From Geodermatophilus sabuli (GTDB lineage: Bacteria > Actinomycetota > Actinomycetes > Mycobacteriales > Geodermatophilaceae), in contig NZ_JAAGWF010000030.1 of assembly GCF_010686765.1 (NCBI RefSeq), forward strand, positions 1 through 64,000: DNA of 64,000 nt. Direction: 5' to 3'. Below the pieces are notes generated by a model. The model ran no database searches and had not been told where the DNA came from. It saw only the letters and a list, made by a program, of their open reading frames with translations. Below are positions 10,012 through 17,331 of the stretch, in pieces. The translations under genes were made by a program, and so were the position numbers. Numbering within the stretch: the stretch's first letter is position 1; each line of letters starts with the position of its first letter.

Positions 10012-10025
10012 TAGTAGGAGTACTA
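10012..10025. promoter_or_regulatory. Inverted repeat between divergent genes
   Basis: TAGTA-GGAG-TACTA, a perfect 5-base inverted repeat in an AT-rich patch of the 71-base divergent gap between the ABC ATPase and a membrane protein. Position and symmetry suggest a repressor operator, perhaps of the XRE regulator at 7856-8128; this is inference. Confidence 0.45.
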
Positions 10026-10055
10026 CATCAGCCGTACAAGTGCTTACATGGACGC

Positions 10056-10640
10056 ATGCGACAGGTGCTGCGCACGATGCTCCGGTCGGAAGCGGGGAAC
10101 TGGCGCGCGCTGGCCGATGCCATCCGGCGCCGCCCGCCGGCGACCGGGGGTGCGGTCGCGCTGCCCTACGCCGGCCAGGACGGGGCCGCCATGGGCGTGA
10201 TCGGCGGGCTCGGGCTGCTGGAACTGGTCGTCGTCCACGTGCTGGTGCCGTGGCCGGTGCTGCGCTGGGTGCTCTTCGCCCTGGGCCTCTACGGGCTGGT
10301 CTGGTTCGCCGGCTTCGTCGTGTCCCTCCGGCGGCACCCCCACCTGCTGCGTCCGGGCGCGCTGGAGCTGCGCTTCGGCCACGTCCGCTCCGTGCACGTG
10401 CCGCTGGCGGGCCTGGTCGGCGTGCGCCGGCACGTCCAGGGGGGACACCGCCGGAACGTGGAGCTCGACGGGGACCGGCTCGCGGTCTCGTTCATGGGCG
10501 AGACCAACGTCGAGCTGCGGTTCGACCCTCCGGTGCAGGTGGAGGGGCAGCCCGGGCCGGTGGTGCGGGTCGCCTTCTCCGCCCACGACGCGGCTGCCGC
10601 CGTCCGGGAACTGCGGGCCCGCGTCAGCGCGGCGGACTGA
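10056..10640 (+). CDS. Hypothetical membrane protein
   Basis: A 194-residue protein that I do not recognise. It has two adjacent transmembrane helices (about 45-90, around VLVPWPVLRWVLFALGLYGL) followed by a soluble domain of beta-strand character with HVRSVHVPLAGLVGVRRHVQ, reminiscent of bacterial PH-like domains. The open frame begins far upstream, but the ATG at 10056 is the first position that gives sensible protein and clears the divergent promoter. Its last 17 bases overlap the 3' end of the convergent cobA-like gene. Confidence 0.65.
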   Translation: MRQVLRTMLRSEAGNWRALADAIRRRPPATGGAVALPYAGQDGAAMGVIGGLGLLELVVVHVLVPWPVLRWVLFALGLYGLVWFAGFVVSLRRHPHLLRPGALELRFGHVRSVHVPLAGLVGVRRHVQGGHRRNVELDGDRLAVSFMGETNVELRFDPPVQVEGQPGPVVRVAFSAHDAAAAVRELRARVSAAD

Positions 10641-11883
10641 CCTCCGCGAGCAGCCCGACGACGTCCCCGACCACCCACACCGCGGGCGGCCGGATCTCCT
10701 CGTCGGCCAGGGTCTGCACGAGGCCGCTCAGCGTCGTGCGCACCGTGCGCTGGGTCGGCATGGACCCGTCGGCGACCACGGCCACCGGTGTCTGCGCGGG
10801 CCGGCCGTGCCGGATGAGCGCCGCGGCGATCTCCGGTGCGGTGTCGACACCCATGAGGACGACGAGCGTGCCGCGCAGCCGCGCCAGCGCCGTCCAGTCG
10901 ACCAGGGACGACGGGTGGCCCGGGGGGAGGTGCCCGGAGACGACGACGAACTCGTGGGTCAGGCCCCGGTGGGTCACCGGGATGCCGGCCAGCGCCGGGA
11001 CGCCGATCGCGCTGGTCACCCCGGGCACCACCTCCACCGGCACCCCGGCGGCCGCGCACGCCTCCAGCTCCTCCATCCCGCGGCCGAAGACGAACGGGTC
11101 GCCGCCCTTGAGCCGGACCACCCGCTTCCCGGCCCGGGCGTGCTCGACCAGCAGCGCGTTGATCTGCTCCTGCGCCATGGAGCGGCCGCGCGGCAGCTTG
11201 GAGGCGTCGATCACCAGGACGTCGGGCGGCAGGGAGGCCAGCAGCGACTGGGGGGCCAGGTGGTCGGCGACGACGACGTCGGCCTGCGCCACCGCGTGCT
11301 GACCGCGGACGGTGATCAGCCCCGGGTCGCCGGGACCGCCCCCGACGAGGACGACGCTGCCGGCCCGCCCGCCCACCGGTGTGCGTCCGGCGCGGTCGCG
11401 GATGCTGCCGTCGCTGAGGCCGGCGACCACGGCGTCGCGGACGCCGACGGCCCGCTGCGGGTCGCCGCCACCGTGCACGCCCACGACCAGGTCACCCTGC
11501 CGTCCGACGGCGGGGGTCCACGCGCTGGACGCCGACCGGTCGTCGGCGCGGGCGCAGAAGACCCGTGCCCGCTCCGCCTCCGCGGACACCGCCGCGTTGA
11601 CCGCCGGGTCGTCGGTCGCCGCCACCGCGTACCAGGCGCCGTCGAGGTCGCCGGACTCGTACCGGCGGGCCACCCAGGTGACCGACCCGGGCTCGACCAG
11701 GGCCTCCAGGGCCGGCGTGAGGTCGGGGCTGACCACCGTGACGCGGGCGCGCGCCTCCAGCAGGCCGGCCACCCGGCGGTGGGCGACCTGACCGCCGCCG
11801 ACGACGACCACCCGGCGGTCGAGCAGGCGCAGGCCCACGGGGTAGACGATGCCGCTGACCGGGGAGACGGGGGTCGCGTTCAC
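10624..11883 (-). CDS. cobA: Siroheme synthase / uroporphyrinogen-III C-methyltransferase (CysG-like fusion)
   Basis: A 419-residue fusion. The N-terminal part (to about 165) is a CysG-B/Met8-like precorrin-2 dehydrogenase with the Rossmann motif VVVVGGGQVAHRR. The C-terminal part is SAM uroporphyrinogen-III methyltransferase (SUMT) with VGGGPGDPGLITVRG, VRLKGGDPFVFGRG and EVVPGVTSA. Together they take uroporphyrinogen III to precorrin-2 and sirohydrochlorin, the branch point to siroheme and B12. The GTG start overlaps the cobT stop (GTGA), so the gene is translationally coupled behind cobT. There is no clear ferrochelatase motif beyond the N-terminal domain. Confidence 0.93.
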   Translation of the reverse strand: MNATPVSPVSGIVYPVGLRLLDRRVVVVGGGQVAHRRVAGLLEARARVTVVSPDLTPALEALVEPGSVTWVARRYESGDLDGAWYAVAATDDPAVNAAVSAEAERARVFCARADDRSASSAWTPAVGRQGDLVVGVHGGGDPQRAVGVRDAVVAGLSDGSIRDRAGRTPVGGRAGSVVLVGGGPGDPGLITVRGQHAVAQADVVVADHLAPQSLLASLPPDVLVIDASKLPRGRSMAQEQINALLVEHARAGKRVVRLKGGDPFVFGRGMEELEACAAAGVPVEVVPGVTSAIGVPALAGIPVTHRGLTHEFVVVSGHLPPGHPSSLVDWTALARLRGTLVVLMGVDTAPEIAAALIRHGRPAQTPVAVVADGSMPTQRTVRTTLSGLVQTLADEEIRPPAVWVVGDVVGLLAEVSPPR

Positions 11884-12974
11884 TTCTCGGTGACCCCCGC
11901 GGAGTCGAAGGTGGCCACGTCGCGCAGTGCCCGGGCCGCGCTGGTCACCAGCGGCCAGGCCAGCAGCGCGCCGGTGCCCTCGCCCACGCGCAGGTCCAGG
12001 CCGAGCAGCGGCCGCAGGTCCAGCGCCCGCAGCGCGACGGCGTGTCCGGGCTCGGCGGAGGTGTGCCCGGCGAGCGCGTGGTCGATGGCGGTCGGGCACA
12101 GCGCAGCGGCGACCAGCGCGGCGGCACCGGCGATGACGCCGTCCAGCAGCACCGGCACCCGCGCGGCCGCGGCACCCAGCACGAACCCGGCCAGCGCGGC
12201 GTGCTCCAGACCCCCGACCTCGGCCAGCGCGGCGAGCGCGGCCTCCGGCGTCCTCGGGGGGACGGGGACGCGGGCCACCGCGCGGGTGACGACGCCGACC
12301 TTCCGGCGCAGCGTCGCGTCGTCGACGCCGGTGCCCCGGCCGGTGGCCGCCGCGGGCTCGGCGCCGGTGAACGCGCAGACCAGCGCCGCCGAGGCGGTCG
12401 TGTTCGTGATCCCCATGTCTCCGGTGACCAGGCACCCGGCGCGCTCGGCCAGCGTGGTCGCGACCTCGATCCCGACCTCCACCGCGCGGTGTGCCTCGGC
12501 CACGGTCATCGCCGGCCCGACGGCGAGGTCGGCGGTGCCGTGCCGCACCTTGCGGCTGAGCAACGCCGGGGTGGGGTCGACCGCGTAGGGGGTCGCCACG
12601 CCGACGTCCACCACCACGACCTCGGCACCGAGCTGCGCGGCGAAGGCGTTGACCACGGCCCCGCCGCGGGCCAGGTTCGCCACCATCTGGGCGGTCACCT
12701 CCTGCGGCCAGGGGGTGACCCGCTGGGCGTGCACCCCGTGGTCGCCGGCGAAGACCGCGACCACGGCGGGCGAGGGCAGTGGAGCCGGGCAGGCGCCCGC
12801 GGTGCCGGCGAGCCGGACGGCGACGTCCTCCAGGACACCGAGCGATCCCGGTGGCTTGGTCATCCGGTCCAGCCGGTCGCGGGCGGCCCGCTCGGCGGCG
12901 GCGTCCCGCGGCCCGACGGCGGCGATGGTGTCGCCCAGGAGCGTGCCGGCGAACGGGTGGCGGTCGGTGCTCAG
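11880..12974 (-). CDS. cobT: Nicotinate-nucleotide:dimethylbenzimidazole phosphoribosyltransferase
   Basis: A 364-residue CobT that makes alpha-ribazole phosphate for the lower ligand of cobalamin. Family motifs: TKPPGSLG, FAGDHGV, GDMGITNTT and the catalytic-glutamate region VGEGTGALLAWPL. The start is unusual. The conserved N-terminus needs about 37 residues before the only downstream ATG (12863), and the best start is a CTG at 12974 preceded by GAGGAGA at 5-6 bases. It gives the usual family length (E. coli 359). The longest ATG frame (13157) would run into the divergent gene. Coupled to cobA downstream by a GTGA overlap. Confidence 0.9.
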   Translation of the reverse strand: MSTDRHPFAGTLLGDTIAAVGPRDAAAERAARDRLDRMTKPPGSLGVLEDVAVRLAGTAGACPAPLPSPAVVAVFAGDHGVHAQRVTPWPQEVTAQMVANLARGGAVVNAFAAQLGAEVVVVDVGVATPYAVDPTPALLSRKVRHGTADLAVGPAMTVAEAHRAVEVGIEVATTLAERAGCLVTGDMGITNTTASAALVCAFTGAEPAAATGRGTGVDDATLRRKVGVVTRAVARVPVPPRTPEAALAALAEVGGLEHAALAGFVLGAAAARVPVLLDGVIAGAAALVAAALCPTAIDHALAGHTSAEPGHAVALRALDLRPLLGLDLRVGEGTGALLAWPLVTSAARALRDVATFDSAGVTEK

Positions 12975-13099
12975 CGGATCTCCTCGGGCAGGCGGGGCGA
13001 GGCCCGCGGCGGCGGTGGCGCGGGAGGGATCGGCTCCAGGATCGCAGCCCGGCCGCCGGCCGGCGCACGCGAGGTGCCGCGCGCCGGTCGGTCCGTCTC

Positions 13100-13133
13100 T
13101 TGACGGAATGGAAAGTGACGAGGCAGACTTTCC
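13100..13133 (+). promoter_or_regulatory. Promoter with operator-like inverted repeat
   Basis: TTGACG (13100-13105), an 18-base spacer and CAGACT (13124-13129) resemble -35/-10 elements; the -10 ends seven bases before the ATG at 13137, so the mRNA may be leaderless. GGAAAGT (13110-13116) and ACTTTCC (13127-13133) are perfect reverse complements overlapping spacer and -10. The same TTGACGG-N3-GGAAAGT string occurs upstream of the paralogous module at 51860, which points to shared control by its wHTH regulators. Confidence 0.55.
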
Positions 13134-13136
13134 GGT

Positions 13137-13601
13137 ATGGAAAGCAACGAGCTGCACGACCGCGCCGCCGCCGAGGCGGAGCTGGCCGCCCTCGCCGCCA
13201 CCCGCACGGCGCTGGCCGACCGGGTGGTGCAGCCGCTGTGGTACGACGTGCTGCTGGGCCTGCTGGTCGCCGGCTTCGTCTCCTCCTACGCCACCCGTGA
13301 CCCGTTCTGGATCATGGGCGCGTTCCTGGTGTTCATGGCCGGCATCTGGGGGCTGGTGGCGGTCTACCGGCGGCTCACCGGGATGTGGGTGGACGGGAAC
13401 CGGCCGGGGCCCACCCGGCGGGCGATCCGGGTGTGGGCGGTCCTCTACGCGGCCGTCCTCGCGGGTGGGGCGCTCGCCGAGTACCTGCTGGGGGTCCGCG
13501 GCGTCATGGTGGTCGCCGGGATCGTCCTCGGGATCGGGATCGTGGTCATCAGTCGCTGGTGGGCACGGATCTACGTCGCCGAACTGCGCGGCCAGCTGTG
13601 A
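13137..13601 (+). CDS. Hypothetical four-helix membrane protein paired with a wHTH regulator
   Basis: A 154-residue protein with a charged N-terminal helix and about four transmembrane segments in two pairs. Family not recognised. The ATG at 13137 lies seven bases from a candidate -10 element. Its stop overlaps the GTG of a winged-helix regulator (GTGA). A second membrane-protein/wHTH pair of the same layout lies at 51100-51860, and in both pairs the regulator follows the membrane protein. A role in sensing or in countering a membrane stress is conceivable, but nothing in the sequence proves it. Confidence 0.75.
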   Translation: MESNELHDRAAAEAELAALAATRTALADRVVQPLWYDVLLGLLVAGFVSSYATRDPFWIMGAFLVFMAGIWGLVAVYRRLTGMWVDGNRPGPTRRAIRVWAVLYAAVLAGGALAEYLLGVRGVMVVAGIVLGIGIVVISRWWARIYVAELRGQL

Positions 13602-13891
13602 CCGCCGTCCAGCCGGTGTTCGACGGGGTGATCCACCCGCCGCCCCGACTCCAGATCTGCGGCCTGCTGGCCGCCGTCGACACGATGGACTTCGCCGTCG
13701 TGCGGGAGTCGGTGGGGGTCAGCGACTCGGTGCTGTCCAAGCACGTCCGGCAACTGGAGGAGGCCGGGTACGTGGCCGTGCGCAAGGCCACCCGCGCGGC
13801 ACGGGTGCGCACCAGCCTGGCGCTGACCGACGCCGGCCGCGTGGCCTTCGACGCGCACGTCGCCGAGCTGCGCCGCATCGCCGGGGTGTGA
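13598..13891 (+). CDS. Winged-helix DNA-binding regulator (MarR/ArsR-like)
   Basis: A 97-residue single-domain regulator: PRLQICGLLAAVDTMDF, recognition helix VSDSVLSKHVRQLEEAGYV, beta wing VRKATRAARVRTSLALTDAG. It belongs to the small wHTH_27 type, in which the wing motif is followed by AFDAHVAELRRIAG. About half of its residues match the protein at 51100-51432. The GTG start overlaps the upstream stop codon by four bases. It probably represses its own operon through the GGAAAGT-N10-ACTTTCC repeat. Confidence 0.85.
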   Translation: MTAVQPVFDGVIHPPPRLQICGLLAAVDTMDFAVVRESVGVSDSVLSKHVRQLEEAGYVAVRKATRAARVRTSLALTDAGRVAFDAHVAELRRIAGV

Positions 13892-13950
13892 CGGAGGACC
13901 CCACCCCCACCGCTCGCCGCCTGGCTGGGGCCCCGCCGGCGGCCCGGGGA
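13889..13950. repeat. Diverged post-stop repeat copy
   Basis: Starting at the wHTH stop codon: GGAGGACCCC, CCCCCACCGCTCGC, then a diverged tail with GGGGCCCCGCC and GGCGGCC. Order and position match the copies at 1-125 and 7795-7855. It separates the regulator from the AbrB-type gene downstream. Confidence 0.6.
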
Positions 13951-13960
13951 GACTGGGCGC

Positions 13961-15028
13961 GTGTCGGGGACGCGGCGGTGGGCCGGGCTGGGCGACGCGG
14001 CCTCTGTCCTGGTCCTCGCGGTGGCGGCCACGGTGCTCCTGGACGCGCTGGACACGCCCTCCCCGTCGTTGTTCGGCGGTCTGCTCGCCGGCCTGGTCCG
14101 CGGTCTGGCCGGGCGCCGGCGGCTGACCGTGCCCCGGTCGGGCATGACGGCGGCGCAGGCCCTCATCGGCGTCTCCGTCGGGGGACTGGTCGACGTCGAC
14201 ACCCTCGCCGCGATCGGGCAGGACTGGCTCGCGGTGCTGCTGGTCACGATCGGCACGCTCCTGCTCACCCTGCTGGCCGGCCTGCTCATGCGCCTGCAGC
14301 CGGGGATCAGCCCGGTGACCGGCGCCTTCGGGATGATCGCCGGTGGGGCGTCGGGCATCACCGCGATGTCCCGGGAGCTGGGCGCCGACGAGCGCATGGT
14401 CGCCGTCCTCCAGTACCTGCGGGTGCTGCTCATCGTCGTCCTCATGCCGTTGGCGGCCACGGTCGTCTTCGGCGTCGAGTCCGGTGCCGGGGGACCGGTC
14501 ACGGGCGAGGCCGGACCGGGCTGGCCGGCCGGGCTGCTGTACGCGGCGGTCTCCGTCGCCGTGGGGCTGCCGCTGGCCCGGCTGCTGCGCATCCCCGTGC
14601 CGGCCCTGCTCGGGTCCCTGCTGGTGGCCGCCGTCCTGGACCTCAGCGGGCTCTCCCGCGGGGCGCAGCTGCCCGCGCCGCTGGAGACGGTGGCCTTCCT
14701 GCTCATCGGGCTGGCCGTGGGGCTGAACTTCACCCGGGAGAGCCTGCGCACCATCGGCCGGGCCCTGCCGCTGGCCCTGGCGGTCATCGTCGGCGTCATC
14801 GTCGGCTGCGCGGGCCTGGGCGCGGTGCTCACCCTCACGACCGGGGCCAGTGCCCTCGACGCCTACCTGGCCACCACCCCCGGCGGCCTCTACGCCGTGC
14901 TCGCGACGGCCCGCGACGGTGGCGCGGACGCCACCTTCGTGCTCGCCGTCCAGGTGCTGCGGCTGTTCGTGATGCTGCTGTCCGCGCCACTGCTGGCCCG
15001 GTGGCTGCGTCGCCCGGACCCCGCCTGA
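13961..15028 (+). CDS. AbrB-family (AbrB duplication, PF05145-type) membrane protein
   Basis: A 355-residue protein with about ten hydrophobic helices arranged as two similar halves, each with a GGLLAGL/LLGSLLVAA-type start and a GM.AGGASGI or TPGGLYAVL motif. This is the AidB/AbrB regulator-like transporter family (E. coli AbrB), not the DNA-binding AbrB of Bacillus. Members are thought to move small molecules, with glycolate or other organic acids suggested. The GTG at 13961 is about 70 bases after the preceding gene. Stand-alone; no regulatory site recognised. Confidence 0.8.
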   Translation: MSGTRRWAGLGDAASVLVLAVAATVLLDALDTPSPSLFGGLLAGLVRGLAGRRRLTVPRSGMTAAQALIGVSVGGLVDVDTLAAIGQDWLAVLLVTIGTLLLTLLAGLLMRLQPGISPVTGAFGMIAGGASGITAMSRELGADERMVAVLQYLRVLLIVVLMPLAATVVFGVESGAGGPVTGEAGPGWPAGLLYAAVSVAVGLPLARLLRIPVPALLGSLLVAAVLDLSGLSRGAQLPAPLETVAFLLIGLAVGLNFTRESLRTIGRALPLALAVIVGVIVGCAGLGAVLTLTTGASALDAYLATTPGGLYAVLATARDGGADATFVLAVQVLRLFVMLLSAPLLARWLRRPDPA

Positions 15029-15111
15029 GACCGGCCGGCGCCACGGCGCCACCCGTCCGAGGAGCAGCCGCCGGCGCCGGGCACGCCTACCCTTGCCGGG
15101 GCGCCAGGGAG

Positions 15112-15372
15112 GTGAGCGAGCTGTCCGAGGAGACGACCGGTACCGACACCGGCACGGAGGACGCCGTGCTGCTGTTCGTCGGCGGCCCGCTCGACGGGCG
15201 GGTGGAGATCCGCGAGGCGCGGCACGGCGAGCCCCTGCCGACGATCACCCACGTCCACCTCCACGGCGGGCCCAAGGTCGTGCACCGCTACGACCTGACC
15301 CCGCTGAGCCCGCAGGCCGGCGTCTACCACCTCCGCACGGCGGGCGACCCGGACCGGTCCCTCGCCGACTGA
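15112..15372 (+). CDS. Small hypothetical protein
   Basis: An 86-residue acidic, soluble protein with LLFVGGPLDGRVEIRE and ITHVHLHGGPKVVHRYDL. The GGPLDG...HRY pattern occurs in small conserved actinobacterial proteins of unknown function. The GTG at 15112 follows CAGGGAG; the same frame upstream is the shadow of other genes. No partner is evident. Confidence 0.65.
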   Translation: MSELSEETTGTDTGTEDAVLLFVGGPLDGRVEIREARHGEPLPTITHVHLHGGPKVVHRYDLTPLSPQAGVYHLRTAGDPDRSLAD

Positions 15373-15480
15373 GGGGACGTCGTCCGTCATGGCGCCGGGC
15401 TGACGGATGGCACTGGCCGCTGCGCGCCCACCGCTGACACCGTTCCGGCATGACCACAGCTGCCGGCGGGTGTTCCGGTC

Positions 15481-15924
15481 GTGCGTGAGGCCCTGCTGCT
15501 GGTGCACGTCGCCGCCGGGACGGCGGGCCTGCTGCTGGGTCCGCTCTGGCTGGCCGCCCGGCTGCGCGGTTCTCCCGCCCGCGCCGCCGCCGCCGGCTAC
15601 CTGGGGGCGGTCGGCGCGGTGGCCGTCAGCGGAGCCGGTCTCGCGCTGACCGCGCCCGGCCTGCTGTGGCTGCTGCCGGTGGCCCTGCTCACCTGCGGGC
15701 TGGCCGGCGCCGGGGCGCTCGTGCGCCGGTGGGACCGGCCGCACTGGCGGACGACGCAGCCGCACCTGCTGGGCGGCTCCTACATCGCGCTGGTGACCGG
15801 GCTGCTCGTGGCGTCCACCGGCAGCCCGGTGTGGTGGGTGCTGCCCGCACTCGTCGGCCAGTTGCCCATCGCCGTCGCCAAGCGCCGGCTGCACGCGGTC
15901 CCCTCCCCGCCGGTGCCCGCCTGA
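15481..15924 (+). CDS. Hypothetical membrane protein (DUF2306-like)
   Basis: A 147-residue protein with four predicted helices and small polar loops: LLLVHVAAGTAGLLLGPLWL, then AAGYLGAVGAVAVSGAGLAL, and a loop with RRWDRPHWRTTQPHLLGGSYIA. The HVAAG..GLLLGPLWL start resembles DUF2306 proteins. Function unknown. GTG start; converges closely with the DCC-family gene. Confidence 0.65.
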   Translation: MREALLLVHVAAGTAGLLLGPLWLAARLRGSPARAAAAGYLGAVGAVAVSGAGLALTAPGLLWLLPVALLTCGLAGAGALVRRWDRPHWRTTQPHLLGGSYIALVTGLLVASTGSPVWWVLPALVGQLPIAVAKRRLHAVPSPPVPA

Positions 15925-15928
15925 CCGG

Positions 15929-16351
15929 TCACCGGTCCTGCCCCGTCCGGCCGTGCTGCCCCGGCGCAGGCGGTGGCACCGCGCACGCGGCGGTGCCACC
16001 GGGCAGCCGGTGCCGGTTGGCCGCGACCAGCCGGTAGACCCGCGGCGCGATCGCGCTGACCGGCCAGCACGACAGCAGGACGCCGAGGACCGCCCAGAGC
16101 CCTTCGGCTGCCCGGAGGGCCCGCCCGACCGCCGGCGCGCCGCCGGACACCTCGCCGTCCCGGCCGATCCACAGCACCTCCGAGCGCGCGCGGGCCGCCG
16201 TCACGCCCAGCGACGCCAGGTCGGCGGACTGCCAGGCGACCACGGAGGAGTCGGCGGGGAGCAGCCGTCGGGCCACGGTGGCGCAGCGGCCGCAGAAGGC
16301 GCAGTCGCCGTCGAAGAGCAGCACCGCTCCCGGCGGCCGCGGCCCGGTCAC
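15929..16351 (-). CDS. DCC-family thiol-disulfide oxidoreductase-like protein (DUF393)
   Basis: A 140-residue DCC protein: FDGDCAFCGRC near the N-terminus gives the family its name and carries a CxxC redox pair, followed by the AWQSADLASLGVT and VLWIGRDGEVSGGAPA segments. The C-terminal half has a hydrophobic stretch. The GTG start overlaps the sigma-factor stop (GTGA), so it is co-transcribed with the ECF41-type sigma gene, a known genomic partner of that sigma family. Substrate unknown. Confidence 0.85.
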   Translation of the reverse strand: MTGPRPPGAVLLFDGDCAFCGRCATVARRLLPADSSVVAWQSADLASLGVTAARARSEVLWIGRDGEVSGGAPAVGRALRAAEGLWAVLGVLLSCWPVSAIAPRVYRLVAANRHRLPGGTAACAVPPPAPGQHGRTGQDR

Positions 16352-17235
16352 GGCCGGATCCCCCGGACCGCGGTGAGCTTGCTGGGGTTCAGCTGGGCCC
16401 GTACCGCGGTGACCAGGCCGTCGGCGGTGTCGAGGTCGACGGTGCCCAGCAGCTCGTCGCCCACGTGCACGAGCACGCCCACCCGGCCGTTGAGCGGCGT
16501 CAGTGTCCAGCGCGCGCCCGACACGTCGGAGCTGATGGCCGCGAGGAAGCGGGCGGCCTTGGCCGCTCCCGTGATCGGCCGGAGTGCCGCCTTCTGGGTG
16601 CCGCCGGCGTCGGTGAGCACCACGACGTCCGGCGCGAGGACCGCGAGCAGCGCCGAGACCTGGCCGTCGACGGCGGCTCGCATGAAGGCCTCGGTGACGC
16701 GGACGTGCTCGGCCGGGTCGGTCGCCGCCCGGGGACGTCGCTCCCGGACGTGCCGGCGCGCGCGGGACGCGAGCTGGCGGACCGCGGGCTCCGAGCGGTC
16801 GACGGCCCGGGCCACCTCGTCGTGTCCGAAGCCGAACAGGTCGTGCAGCACGAACACGACCCGTTCCAGGGGCGACAGCGACTCGAGCACCACGAGGAAG
16901 GCCTGGGACACGCTCTCGGCCAGCAGCACGGGCTGGGCGGGGTCGTCGCCGTCCTCCGCGGTGGGCACCGGCTCGGGCAGCCACGGGCCGATGTAGCTCT
17001 CCTGGCGGTGTCGGCGGGACCGCAGGCCGTTGAGCGCCAGCCGGGTGACCGTGGTGGTGAGGAAGGCCCGGGGATCGCGCACGCCGGCGTGGTCGACGGT
17101 GGACCAGCGCAGCCAGGTCTCCTGCACGACGTCCTCCGCGTCCGCGATGCTGCCCAGGACCCGGTAGGCGACACCGGTCAGCAGCGACCGGTGCTGCTCG
17201 AAGGTGTCCGCCGGTCCGGGGCTCGGAGTGGTCAC
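16348..17235 (-). CDS. ECF41-type RNA polymerase sigma factor with C-terminal SnoaL-like domain
   Basis: A 295-residue sigma factor. The sigma-2 region includes YRVLGSIADAEDVVQETWLRW and sigma-4 includes LSPLERVVFVLHDLFGFGHDEVA. An NTF2/SnoaL-like C-terminal domain of about 120 residues follows. The linker motif YIGPWLPEP and the C-terminal NPSKL (family NPDKL) are ECF41 hallmarks; the family DGGGK is degenerate here (DAGGTQK). ECF41 factors lack an anti-sigma protein and are self-regulated by this domain. The GTG at 17235 (V4 of the longest frame) is chosen because the ECF41-like promoter ends at the upstream ATG, leaving GTG as a leaderless start. Confidence 0.9.
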   Translation of the reverse strand: MTTPSPGPADTFEQHRSLLTGVAYRVLGSIADAEDVVQETWLRWSTVDHAGVRDPRAFLTTTVTRLALNGLRSRRHRQESYIGPWLPEPVPTAEDGDDPAQPVLLAESVSQAFLVVLESLSPLERVVFVLHDLFGFGHDEVARAVDRSEPAVRQLASRARRHVRERRPRAATDPAEHVRVTEAFMRAAVDGQVSALLAVLAPDVVVLTDAGGTQKAALRPITGAAKAARFLAAISSDVSGARWTLTPLNGRVGVLVHVGDELLGTVDLDTADGLVTAVRAQLNPSKLTAVRGIRP

Positions 17236-17244
17236 GAGGGACAT

Positions 17245-17270
17245 GACACCGCGTCCACCCCGGTCGTGAC
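17245..17270 (-). promoter_or_regulatory. ECF41-like promoter of the sigma gene
   Basis: On the minus strand GTCACG (17270-17265), 14 bases, then GGTGTC (17250-17245). The divergent promoter at 17298-17323 has the same two hexamers with the same 14-base spacing. Published ECF41 promoters have TGTCACA and CGTC. The start site would fall at about the GTG at 17235. Autoregulation is inferred. Confidence 0.7.
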
Positions 17271-17296
17271 GTCGACCGCGCCGCGCGACGGCGCCA

Positions 17297-17323
17297 TGTC
17301 ACGATCTCCGGCCCCGCGGTGTC
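17297..17323 (+). promoter_or_regulatory. ECF41-like promoter of the FAD oxidoreductase
   Basis: TGTCACG (17297-17303) as -35 and GGTGTC (17318-17323) as -10, separated like the divergent sigma-gene promoter. Eight bases lie between the -10 and the ATG at 17332, so the transcript is probably leaderless. This makes the oxidoreductase the likely target of the neighbouring sigma factor. Confidence 0.72.
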
Positions 17324-17331
17324 TGCTCGGC

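Noticed and set aside
13961-15028. AbrB transition-state DNA-binding regulator
   Set aside because: The protein is a ten-helix membrane protein; the shared name refers to an unrelated family.
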